DNA of 64,000 nt, taken from assembly GCA_014338405.1 (NCBI GenBank), contig JTDE01002499.1, forward strand, positions 37,679 through 101,678. The letters are read 5' to 3'. This stretch comes from Paragonimus skrjabini miyazakii. Lineage: Eukaryota; Platyhelminthes; Trematoda; Plagiorchiida; Troglotrematidae. Position numbers and translations under genes: made by a program. Each line of letters starts with the position of its first letter. The stretch's first letter is position 1. Positions 13,690-26,300 of the stretch are shown piece after piece. The notes under the pieces were generated by a model. The model was not told the DNA's origin. It worked only from the letters and a program-made list of their open reading frames with translations, and made no database searches.

Positions 13690-13850
13690 TTCGTCCAATT
13701 TTCTTTCTTCTACGATTTTCTGTGTCTACTATTCCCTTTCCGTTTAATCCACTCTTTCTTCCCCCCGGTTTTCATGGTACATTTTTCTGGTACTGGACGT
13801 GTACATGAGTGGTGGCAGTAAGCACAGACATCACCATTAGCACCAAGTAC
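13690..13850 (+). repeat. Short dispersed element, copy 2
   Basis: Same order as copy 1: a T/C-rich run (TCCACTCTTTCTTCCCCCCG), then TTTTCATGG, then GAGTGGTGGCAGTAAGCACA. It is weakly conserved. It overlaps an 84-codon minus frame that has no recognisable motif. Confidence 0.4.
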
Positions 13851-14924
13851 TGTCCAGTAGATGCATCCTCTTCGTGCAATGACATTCATTTTGTCAAGGC
13901 TAAAATCACATTCAGCAACCACATATCGATAGGAAATACCTGGAATTTGATTTTCGCAATTCACAAATTTCTAATCTTCCCGGTTGTGCGCAGTGGTTGG
14001 TCAGTCTACTGGTCCAAAGACTTAGAATTCTACTTCCATTCTAAAAAGGATGGTAACAAGACCTGGAAAACTTTTGTTTTTACACTATCAATACAATATC
14101 TAGTCCATAGTAAGTCTTTGTTGTGATGCTCAATACAGCTGATATCTTAAGCTCTGACTGCAACTGTGATAGTCACCGAACCAGGTCAATTTAGATTGAG
14201 GTAGTAAACTGAAGAAAGGAAGCAAACAAAGCCGTTCTCAAACTTATGCTGATGAAAATCAAATGAAGTAGGTGGTACACGTTTTACCATAAACCTAAGA
14301 GAAGTTGTGTACTTTCCATAAACCTTCCAGTTCCGAGAATCACAATCCACATTCCCAATTATTTGCAAACCGCGGAAACCTTGTACATGTCGCTAACGTG
14401 TGCAACCAAAACATGTGCTTTCCATCGTATGATCATTAGAGTACGACTGACTTTTCAACCAATACTGTACCTTCTCAGTTGTTCAACCATATAATCCAGG
14501 GAAACGAATGGCTAACTAGAATCGAACCAAACTGACGACACGCCTTCCTCAATTCAATATATGCCAGTGAGTTAGAATGCCACATACTGATTCACTGAAT
14601 AGTCTGTTACCCGAAGCTGGAATAAGCCTCAAAACGACTTTTTTCATGTTAAAAAGGCAAGGTAGACTGAGCGCTCATAACCGGGAGCTAAGGGCTCGGA
14701 CAAACTTGAAGTTGTACTCGTGTCTTTCGATCATTCAATCGAATCTCAGTCATCTTGGCCAGTTCGAGACAGCGTCGCTCGACTCATCTCAGTTGGGTAA
14801 CCTGAACTTCGCATACGACCCTGAAAGATGCAACAGAATTGCACATTTGGTGTCTGCTGGATGAATAGCGATCGCACACAGATTTTCTCACTCCAATTTT
14901 CAAGCAGATGATGCCTTTCATCAT

Positions 14925-15040
14925 CAATTGGCTTGTGGCACGTCCCGCACGTACATCAGCATGCCACGAGCGCGGATAGGCAAGCCCAAGCCGCAGTACC
15001 TTCTGGTCAGGCTCATCATGGCTGTTATGATGATGATAGG
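14925..15040 (+). mobile_element. RTE 3' terminal fragment
   Basis: GCAGTACCTTCTGGTCAGGC then TCATCATGGCTGTTATGATG repeats the 3' end of the RTE copy at 12.07-12.12 kb, again with an ATG microsatellite tail. No RT is visible upstream; 14577-14864 holds an unrelated 95-codon open frame that I do not recognise. Confidence 0.65.
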
Positions 15041-15347
15041 TAATCTGACTTTCGAACAGAGAAGCGTAAGCAGGCTAGTGGTAAGTCATGAGCGAAGTGG
15101 GGTAGCTGTAACAAAGTGTACCGCCCGGGCGTCCGCTGAATCAACTTTATACGAGACAATAACAAAAAAGCAACCTCTATTGCAGCTAGTTAATAGGCCA
15201 GTCTTAACCACCAGTTTCCGAGATAAATCTACTTGGGAAGTCGACTACTCGAAGCAGGTCACACAAAATATCAATTCACAATTAACAGCACCGTTTGAGC
15301 AGCTTTTTTACTTTATTATCGTACCAGCAAACTAGATCCCGTATTAC

Positions 15348-15602
15348 TTAAGAGTGCAGAACAAAATTATTAGAATCAGGGCATTGTTCATTCCGCGTTG
15401 ACTTTTCGTATATTGAAGGCATAAACTGGCCGTCAGACTGACTGATCACTTTTACATCAAGAAACGTGAAAGCACTATTCCGTTCAGATCTTAGTGTAAA
15501 TTGGATGGGCGTCTGAGGTGAATTGTACCGGCAACAGACGATCACAAAAATAACATCCACGTTTCGGTCACTCAACCGAGACCAACCCAATAGCAATGAC
15601 AC
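15348..15602 (-). pseudogene. Penelope-like reverse transcriptase fragment
   Basis: PIQFTLRSERNSAFTFLDVK followed by VISQSDGQFMPSIYEKSTRN matches the segment after the catalytic box in Penelope-like RTs (I-x-FT-x-E ... FLDV ... DG ... Y-KPT). Only about 85 codons remain. A related scrap with the same bases (CAGACTGAATGATCACTTTT) occurs near 8120. Confidence 0.72.
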
Positions 15603-15832
15603 GCCGTGGCCGAAACGATAGCAATTGTACTGAGCAATTCAGAACTATGCGCAAAAGTTGATGCCTGATAGTTAAACACAATCTACTGACACCAGCCTGA
15701 TTTCAATTTGTGTCCAACATTCAGACTGAACCACTTGGCTGTGAGATTTACCCTTGTGTGAGATGTTCTCTATTCCGTGCATTCTTACTGCTAAAATAGG
15801 GGTTAATTTGAAACACTGAGTCTCTTTTGTCC

Positions 15833-16422
15833 ATTTGAATAGAATAATCAGAAGGCAAAAATTACGATGAATTCATTTCGCACACTCTCACCAGTCGTAA
15901 ACGTATGACTAGCATGAAAACAAAATCAACAAGACTTAAATGAAACAATTAAAAGCACAAACCGGGCTGGACTGTGATCGGCACGCACGGCTAAACCCAC
16001 GACAGACAAAGGTTGACAGTCAATTGTTTGTGTGCATACGGCCATCAACAGCCGGCTTTATACGTACGGCTGATCAACAATGCTTCAATATACTTGACAA
16101 TTTGTGGGCTGTGAGCGTTCATCAAGACTCTGAACGAAATGTGACATTGATACTGTGACCTGTAGCCAATAAGTGCCTTGTAATGAATGAAGCGGCGTTT
16201 CGTCCTCGCTGACTGTCACTTATTTGCGGGTTAGTCAGTGCAACTATCAATCATGGGTTTAACCGTGAGTACTGATCACAATCCAACCCGAATTGTGCTT
16301 TTAATCGTTTCATTTAAGTCTTGTTGATTTTGTCTTCATGCTAGTCACATTTCTACGGCTGGCGAGAGTATGCGAAATGAAACCATACCATAATTCTTGT
16401 CTTCTGACTATTCCGTTCAAAT
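15833..16422. repeat. Foldback element: two ~170-bp inverted arms, ~250-bp spacer
   Basis: The left arm 15833-16002 and right arm 16251-16422 are reverse complements with scattered differences. The core GACTAGCATGAAAACAAAAT at 15907 pairs near 16340, and AAATGAAACAATTAAAAGCA pairs with the right arm near 16300. The spacer holds no recognisable gene. It has the form of a MITE or foldback transposon; flanking duplications are not obvious. Confidence 0.85.
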
Positions 16423-17286
16423 ATGAGTTACTGTTTGTCATAATAATGGTATTCTGTATGTTCCTGCTAAATTCGTTCTCGACAATCGATTAGATGAAAT
16501 GTTAAACGCCCATGCGCGTACACTGTCGCTTCAACTTTTTCTACTGAAGCCGTACTGATTTTATGCTCAGTTTATAACTTGACTGATTGGTTGAATTGCC
16601 GTCTCACCAATATTTGTTCGCCTTTGATACACGCCTGATATTGCACGTTCGCAACTGAAAAGAATGCATAGACAGATGTCATCCCAGAGTTTGTGATTCA
16701 TTTCTACCTAGAAACCAACTGATAACTGTTGACATTCAGAGGTTGAAACTGTTACACACTGAACAACAGTTGCATTTTAACGTAGCGTTCATTTTCAGAA
16801 AAGCTGGTTGGCTGGCTCACTTCCAAAGGTAGAAGAACAGTAATGCATCTGACATCATCTAGACCACAGGAAAATTTAGAAAAGCATCGAAACAAGCGTT
16901 TGTCGTGTTCTAATTCAGTCTAGAATATGTATCACCTGAAGGTTCTGACTCAATGTTGTCATAACCAACACATTATACCACCAGAAACAAGGTAACACAC
17001 TCTAGTTGATTCCGAAACGCGTAGTGTTCATGCAGTCCGAAACTCGTTACCGCAGTAAGCACACAGCCCCAAGTGGCACGGAAGAAAACAGTTCAATAAA
17101 CATTTAGGGACTAGATTGGCAACAACTGTACGGAAAGCAAGACGGCTCATAGACTGCTGAAATATAAATGAGAATGCGGTCAGAAAAGTGAAAAATGGAG
17201 TTACAAGATGTAATAGCTCAGTTCAAATTATGAAGAGAATAGAAGCAGGTTTTCTTTTACAAAAAAGGGCGAAGGGGGATCTAAGT
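16423..17286. other. HPRT 3' flank, nothing recognised
   Basis: Contains the HPRT 3' UTR of unknown length. No coding frame, repeat or clear polyadenylation signal was seen. Confidence 0.55.
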
Positions 17287-17337
17287 TTAGTGAATGCGGA
17301 ACTTCTCCCGACCATGCTGATTGATCACACAAATGTG
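17287..17337 (-). CDS. HPRT1: HPRT exon 8, C-terminus and stop
   Basis: After an acceptor ending TATTACAG, 48 nt encode HICVINQHGREKFRIH followed by TAA. The start HICVIN is the same as in schistosome HGPRT, and the phase (0) matches the donor of exon 7. No convincing AATAAA is visible in the next 250 nt on the minus strand, so the end of the 3' UTR is not placed. Confidence 0.93.
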   Translation of the reverse strand, partial: HICVINQHGREKFRIH

Positions 17338-20300
17338 CTGTAATATAAATATTAGAAAGAAAAGTGGTCACTAAGATAATTTGAAAGCGTCAAATGGAAT
17401 GTGATCTTTGAACTACAACGAGAAAGATTCAGGTCACAACCGAAACTGTTCAACCGTTTCACAGAGTTTGGCAACTTAAATTAAGTAGGGTATACAGTCA
17501 GCACACTTAGCACTCACAGTCAACACACTTAGCACTTAGCAGACGAAAGCAATCAATTACGTAGTACGAATTCAAGTTGGAATTATTAACAACAGCTATC
17601 AGACAAACGTGCACAAAGTACAGAAATTATGACGGCATACAGTTCTGCACAAAAATATACATAAATCGTCTTTTTCAAACTTGAGTTGTCGTTAGTTTCT
17701 TGTTTTACATTGCATGTTCAGAGATCACTGTATCGATAGAGAACGACCAACTGCAAAAATAGACACACTCAAAATGCGGCCTGTTCCGATCAGCATAGTT
17801 TAACACTACTGCTGTCCGTGATGAACGAGCGCAAAAAGCTTACATGAATGCCATTTGGTGTACAAGACTCGGTTAATCGATGAAGATGAGAGTTGTACAA
17901 GTATTCGCAAGCGAGTCAAAAGCAGCTTACTGTGTCCAATGAATACATAACAACGCCTCATCGGAACAGAGTTCACGGTTATCATGTGATGACGAAGGTG
18001 CACACAAGATAAGAAAAAGACATTCAAAATGATTAAACCCACAGAAAGCTAGAACAAATATGGGAAGATTGAGTCGGGGAGTAAAAATCAAGCTAATTTT
18101 ATTGACCACAATGATTTGAATGGCAATCGGGCTCAACTCGTCGGTAAAGAATTCATAGAACTTCAGGTCTTTCGAGGATTTCCACACATGTCAAAGGTGG
18201 TATCCCGTCACCTAGAAGGCGACAATTATTAGGATGAGCCACTATTGGTGGTGAACTGTATAAGGTGACCAGATGGCAAGTAATTCAATGATTGATGGCA
18301 TAGATTGTGAGCAATTTTACCGATAGGACAAAATGCCGTCCGTACGGTAATGTCGATGGAATTTAACCTGAATACATGACCAAGTCAATTCATGAAGAAT
18401 GATTTGGAAATTTTAAAACGTAGGCAACTCCTTGGGAAGTACACTGGAACACAGAACAAACGTCTTTCGTCAAATATACGCTTATATCTGACGTTTCTAG
18501 GAAATAATGTCCCAAGGAACGGCCCCGATAGGTAATCAGCATGAATCTGACACAAACGATTTAGACCCGATTCGAATGTAACGGATTATGCCCAGGGTGA
18601 AAGAGGTCACTCACACTCATCAATCATGAACCTTTAGGAGAAAAAATACCGAAGTATTTAGACAAACTCGACCCAGATTGAGTAAACAAGCTCACTAAAC
18701 GTCATTTGGAATTGTAGGCATAGGCCTACAAGCAACTAATGGAGTCGGCTAATTCTGTGCAGTATAATGCATGCATCCAAATGTTTACAAGACAGGACAT
18801 TTTTGCAATGTTTGCCGCGCTTGAAGAGATAAATCCCTCAGGACCATACATGGAACGCCATTTGAGAAATGACATGGTTCTGGTTCACTCCGGAAAAAGA
18901 CAGTATGGCAATTTTGTTGGATCACATTCGGTTTACTGAATGATAGCAGAGCAGATTACTAAGGTGTACAAACCGTTCGTAAACGATCATCACACATGGT
19001 TTTGACAAACGAAAATAGTATCTACTCATGACACAATAATCCGGCCCAAGGTTCGTTCATCAGATCTAGTCGGCAGTCCCTGGGTTCAAGCAACTATTAT
19101 TTGGCTCTCTTCAGGGCCTAAACAGCTTGACACCATTCACATCCTCACGTAACCATACAGTTGCAAGGTAACAAATGCTTGTCGATGTAAGGTCCACTAA
19201 TTTCTTTTCCGTTTCCTTTTTTTTGTTCGAACTGTTCGTAGATTGCACTAAAGCTTCCTTTGATGTAACATCTTTTATCACTGTGACAATAACGTAATCG
19301 TTGCAATAAGTTGTAAGTGGAAATCATCCGACAGCATACGTTTCCTTTTAGAGGATCTAAGTTACTATGAACAGTCCTGATGAGATACCAGTATTAATCG
19401 TCGTTTTACTAACAGCAAATCACTATGTCGCACTCACATCGATCGGGTTTCATGATATCGAAATGTCTCCCACCAAGATGATGCATTTGTGAACTCCCCG
19501 GACAGTACTCATTGCAACAGGATGTGATATATACAACTTTGACATTCCATATTTAAAAAACGGGAATTTTCCGTTGTGTCATTGATGATAAGGAAACGCA
19601 CGTACGTCTACCATAGTAATCAGGGCTCCTTATTTCAACGGCGTGAAAATTAGTTACAGAGTAACAAACAGCAAGTAAGACGGTACAAGTAACTTAGTAA
19701 CGGACAATGAAACCAGAGATATGGGATAAAATTCATACCAATACTCCTAAATGGGTTACTAGATTATGTTAGCATCAGAGCATAATAAACTAATAACAAG
19801 TAACGTAAAAAAAGACAAATAAAACCACGTGAAAATGAATTGGAGATTCGATACGTTCTTCGATCTTATCGTATGAACATAGCTGGGAAAATGAGTGCTA
19901 GAGTAAACGCATATGTATAACGTCGGATCGCCTTGACTTAAGCGCATGCGAACCAAAAAGACCGAAAAATTATCCTGACTACTGGACACCCATACTAACG
20001 GAGTAATACAGTTTGTCTAATATTTTACTGTCAACATTCTGTACCATACAGTGGCTGTTACTATGCGGCTCATTGCCACAGATGGGCTGGAAAGCAGTAT
20101 CAGACTGTGCAAACCAAAAAAATCGAGCTAATCGGAAATTGAACATACAATCGTGCCAATGGTAGTTGGTGTTAAGTATGAACAACCATGAAGCTAGATT
20201 TACTAACCGAAAAGAGTTCCGCAGTTCGGTTTTTTTGAATTGTGTCAACCACGTGCACAAAGGCTACCCAACTCTATAGCGGATTCACTCGGTTTGACGA

Positions 20301-23300
20301 TAACCGTGTGATAAAAACGGTAATGAAGCATTGCAAACGCTACGCCCGAGTTTTCAGCAGTTAGCTGCACACTAAAAAAATCAATCGGATGTCTAAACTA
20401 TTTGAAATGACTGACAGTGCAAGAGATACGTGAGTAGTGACCAATCGAGTGTCCAAGTGTAGGTGCATGTTTGTAAGCATAACTTATTTTGAGCAAATAG
20501 TGTTACGAAACATAACGGAATGAATAATCGTGCACTGGACAGAGACCTAGGATCTGCAGTTAACAGGTAGCCAGCATATTACCTTATTACAACAATCAGG
20601 TAAATAAGCTTTGGAACACAAATTGTCAACTAAAATGACAAAACCAAAGTGAAACTCTGATCACTGTTCCTGATAATTTGACGATTTGAAAACGAAAAGC
20701 TAAGCGGTAACAACATTCAAGGGAAAATAATTCATTAAAATTAGTCTGAATGTAACAGATCAAGTTAGGCAGTAAAATACCGTCAAAATATGTATTTAAA
20801 AAACAAAAATAAGCTGTTTCTGGATAGTAACCAAAAGTTACCACACGGTCAGTCATCCTTACATCACTGTCCGAAAACAGCGAATAGGAAATTAGACGGC
20901 TCACATACTCAATCGGAACATACGAATGACAACATAAAACAAATGTTGTTAGGAAAGGAAAAGATGAAAACAGCGACTTCCATAACGCGTCTCTTAATTT
21001 AGTTCATTCCAACAGTAGGTGCGCCCGCGTTACACCAGTCCATCAACTCATCTTAAACAATAGGAAGTTAGTTAGAAATTCGGTTTATTGAACAGCACAC
21101 AGTTGCTGCTTTGCCGGACGAGAGTGGATTACGGTATGTTTAGCTTAATTTGCCTAGTACTAAACAAAGTACATGGGATCGAAAATCTGTACGGCCCATT
21201 AACAGTTTACAAAGTGTTATTCGGACAGTATCTGCCACACCGCCAGAGATGATCAAACCGCCTGCTAAATTTGATATGAGATGGCAGATAATCAACCAAA
21301 TGATTCGTGTAGCATTTGAAAATATAAAGAATTGAGATGTAGGGAAGCCACAGATATTTATCAGCCAAACGAAAAGATTTTGAATAAGACACTTGGACAA
21401 CTACAGGGATTCGAGTGACCTCGTCCGAAACTGGCATGTCGCTGTTCGGTCAGCCGAATCATCATGGTAAACACATCGGCACATCCCCAATGCATTTGTC
21501 CGTACATGTTCATTGATTAACTTGATGAGTTTATCATGTATACAGTCAGGCGAATTACCTCTCTAACGTGTTATATCTAATATGTAATGTGTCTCGACGT
21601 TGTCTTACATTTCAATGGATAACATGAACTACAAAACCTGCTATGTTCATTCAACCAAGAACCAACACAGCGCCCAACAGTGAACGCCGGATATAGTCAG
21701 CGATTCCAGGTCTGTCAGCAACACTAGTGCGATGCCATCCACACATTACCTGGTCCATTGTTTGGCATCGAACTTGGCCGCGAACACCACCACAACCACA
21801 CTGATATAGTTGCAAAATTATGAGATGTATTAGGGCAAATTACCACTCAGTGCTATGTACCACGTTGAACAATACATCCTATCTTGATGCAGCCACACGA
21901 GTTAAACGGCACATGATCCCACAGAGATGATTTCCAACCCCAGGACTTGTACAGCTTCATCCAACAAACAAGATACAAGTTAAGGACTATTCTCACATCA
22001 ACCCATCCAACCGTTGTGCCCCGCAAGCTTCCATCGACTCAATCTTCTCTGATGAACTCTCAGGATTTTGGTAAGTCCGGGTATTTTGTGATCTACTTTT
22101 GTTATTCATATATATCTGGTAGAATACTGCTTACGTCTTACATATGTATTGAGAGTGATGTTACTCCTCTTAAGTTTAACCACAAGACATCTACAACTTC
22201 CACTCGCAAACGCACCACGCTGCAGTTCACTCCTACTTAACGAAAGTTATAAACTTACGGGCAAATCACGGAAGTGCTCGTTGTAGTCCAGGGCATAACC
22301 CACGACAAATTCGTCCGGGATCTCGAAGCCGACAACTGGGCAGATAGGAACAAAACATAAATAATGATTTAAACGTCGTTCGAAGATGAACTCAAGGAAT
22401 GATTAAACAAGATGACCACTACTGAAACGTAAGACCTGGCATACTGGTGAAATCATTCGGAATGAAAACGGACAGCAGATGTATGAAGCCTGTAGACGAC
22501 TAATTCTGCAGGGTAGGTAACCGTAGCATTGTCATATAAGTGGTTGATAAGCATACAAAAACGCATACCAGTCATCATAGTTTGTTATTGTCAGGCCAAC
22601 ATGATCACCGAAACGAAAACTGAATGAAATAAAGCATACAAAAACTGTTCAAGTTAGACTGTTTCTTAAAAGCGGGGTGGGAAAAGATTAGACGCTGTAT
22701 AGAATGCTGCTAATCTACAGACTCTACGTAACGAAATTAACTAACAAGGAAAACCACGGAACAAGAGTGCATTCAGAGAGCAAATAAACAGTCGAATGTG
22801 ACCTTGAGTAAAGTACACTGTGGCCATCGATAACTGGCCCGTCAACGCCCTATCCGGTAGAACGTACGCCCTTCAATTCATGTTCCAACTACATACGATG
22901 TGGCTATAAGGACGACATGAAAATCAGTTGCTTGATTAGCAGTTTATCGGGCGGCAGCAAGCAAAATGATATTCGATGGGTTTTCTATAGATCAGTGGCA
23001 CTGACTTCTACTTCATGATTGCGGACTTAATTAAAGGCTGTCACAAGCGTTTATATATATATTGCACAACTAACTGGATCCAGCGGATATTTGAGCCTTC
23101 CCACATTTCATCTATTATCCTAATCTTCAAGGTCATTAAATCTGCACCTCTTAGAGTGTCATTTGAGGTGCTCGAAGGTTCTATACACTTTTCGTTTGAC
23201 CTGCCTTTTAGTGGCACTGGGAAAGCATTGGCCTATCTCGCCTCTCTTCTTCTTGGTTGCTGCAGTTGGTCCCAGACCAGGATAGATTTAAATATCCATC

Positions 23301-26300
23301 ATATTTCAAACGCTGCTGGAAACATACAGTTGGTCTTCACACCTTACCGTGTTCTTTTGGTCCGATGCCTGTTAGACACGGGTCCGAACCCTATCCAGGA
23401 AAGGAGTTCCAAACGGTTAATGGACGAGGATCAAGCTTAATTTCACTTGTCCACTACAGTAACATTAACCTAAATTTGTTCACTCCGGTCAGGCTATGTT
23501 GACCATACGATAACGACCGAGCATGTGCTCGCAAAACTAATTTACGCAGACCGTTTGCTTGCTCTTAAGTTGGCCAACAGAAACTGATGGACTAACTCAA
23601 CTGTATGTTAATCTCAAATTCATCCCGTTCGACGTATAAGCCTTTCAGGTGTTTTTGACAAGAGGAAACGAAACAGTAACGTCCTGCGACGTTACCCCCT
23701 AGTTGTGTCGGTGAAACGGAAAAGTGAAGTGTTCACATGAACAGGTACATAAGAAGCCAGCTTGAAACGCTTAACCCGTAAGGCACTTTAGCTTTTACGG
23801 CCACATGACAAATGTTGAATTGAAGATGCTAACATATACAGAAAACATAACCGTCCGACAAGCCCCGTCTGGGGGTAACAAAATGTTGTAATTTTCATCA
23901 AAATGTAAAAATGCTGATTGTTGCAATGAACCCTGTTTACAGTGCTAGTTAAATAGACGGACTGTCGAGTTAAAACGGCATTAATTAAAACAGCACCCTA
24001 TCGAACCTGGGGCGATTGAGTGGAAACATATGAGGGAAAACAGAACTATGAGCGCCTTGAAAAAAAACCCTATCCTTGGATTAGCCAGAAGACCAATCTG
24101 GTATATTGAAGGATAAGAATCCGCAGGTAAGCTTCAAATAAACCTAGGCCAAACGATAGGCGGTAGAGAGCCACAATCATCCTAACTGTTCGAATAACAG
24201 CAGTGCGCTGAACTGCCATCCAACAATAAATGGCAGAAGAATAGGCGAATATGACTACTTCAGTATACTAAGAAAGCAAACCAGAAACGGAAAATAAAAG
24301 TCACTTACAGTCAGGTCTGTACGATATCCCCGTTGGTAGTCGCTTCAATAACAAACTGAAAAGACAAATAAGAAGCAAACATGGATAAATCGTTGAATAG
24401 AAGACGGTTCATAAGGCTCAACGATGGATAAGCGGGCGGAACCAAAAACTCCTACAGAAATATGCTTCACAAGTACTGAAGGTGTATGGGTTGGTTTGAA
24501 AAATGTCAGTGTATTGAGCAAACACTAACCGACGCTGCACCAGTAATAATAATGCAGACCAGACTACTACATTCATTCTTCAATAAATCGACAACGACCT
24601 CCAGCTTGACCAGAAGTTACTGTCATCATCATCATCACAGACAACAATACATCAGTGGTTCACACTGATGCATAACTGCCACACAACCATGAAAAAGAGG
24701 AAGCAAACTCTGCACATAGGAAGAGAGGAGGAAAAAAGAAGGGGATATGAAAGGACTCAAATACTGGAAAAATAGCTACGTCTATATTTAAACATTCAAC
24801 ATCAAGGTGCCTACACCTTGCAAACAAACGACCAAGCTGTAAGTTAAAATAAAGCGTCATTGGCAAAACAGTTTCCTAACGGCTTTCACTACCCCGCGCC
24901 ATCAAGTCATCATCATAGACAGCAACACATTAGTGGTTTACACCGATGCTTAACTGCCAACCACGAAGGGAAAAAAAGAAAACCTACATGAGAAGAGAGT
25001 AGAAAAGAAGGGGAGGGGAATGGACCTAACTACCAAAAATAGTTAGTCTATATTCAAACACACAACATCAAGGTGCCTACACCTTGCAAACAAACAACCG
25101 AGCTGTAAGTGAAAGTAAGGCATCAGCAAGACAGCAAGTGCTCTCACTTCACAGACAACTCGGCCAAACAACGACAACATTCACGCCAGTGTGCACGAGT
25201 AGTCGCCATCGACACCACAACTGACAAAGATAAGCAAATGCAATACATACCTTTGTCAATCTTATACGCATCTAGCTACCATACTTACAAGCTGATGAGG
25301 ATACGCGGTCCGCACAGATGAAGCGAGCAACAGCTTCAAGCGACCTGCCCACAACAAAAGTGATGGAACCTGAGTTGGCCCAATTTTGTAACACTTTGAA
25401 GGTGCAAAGTGCATATCATATGGAACCGCCACATCAACTAACCAGTTCAACAGGTGTGTTGTCCCAAAAAAACACAACAGAGCAATGTCAGTCGCAGACC
25501 CCATATCAGTCGGTGTACCACCCAGTTGAAACTCCACTTCCAACATATCATTTATCGTGATGGTGGATAGGAAAGTGGAGATCCAGTATTTCCGTCGAAC
25601 ATCGCTTGAAGTCGAAAAGGTTCGAGTCAGTCGTTCATAAATTCATACCTTGCACTGGATGTGGAAAAGTAATAATTCCAACAAACTGACCGACTGCACC
25701 GGAACTCCTCAAAGACACAGACAGACTCAGAAAAAGTGGCCAGTATCCGAACCAAAAGCAGCCTGTACGCCCAGGAGTAGCATGGCTGGGAAAAGAAGCG
25801 CTGGCACATGTTGTAATGTGAAGATATGATTAATGATCCCGTGACCACGTGGGAAACCTGTATCTTCTTTTCATATTCGGCTTTTCGTGTATCAGAAGCC
25901 ACCGCATTGACACCCCTGTAGGTGGGACGCGAAAGAAACAATACACTAGGGTTTACCACGTTTCCTGAGGACAGTTCTGAAGATGAGAATAGCCGTTAAC
26001 AAACATGGTTCACGAAGCGTGTTCTGAGTTACCTGTATGGAACGGAATTTGGTTAGTTTAGACAATCTCCCATTGTCAACTTTTAAGAAAGCTGCAGAAA
26101 GATCCAGATATTAAGTTGTTACTTTTTAACAAACTTATCTCCGAATTCGATTCTGTTTCCGACGGAGACTTTTTAGAATGTCACAACTAGATATCCTAAC
26201 TCCAACTTCCACAGCTGAGTAACCTTGCCCAGGTAATTCGAGCCACGCCATGAATCATTCAGTCTATCTGTCATATCGCTGCAACAAGGCGAAAATTCGT

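Noticed and set aside
21140..21400. Hydrophobic minus frame (Gly/Ile-rich) as a membrane protein exon
   Set aside because: Both strands are open, no clear splice pair was found and no family is recognised.
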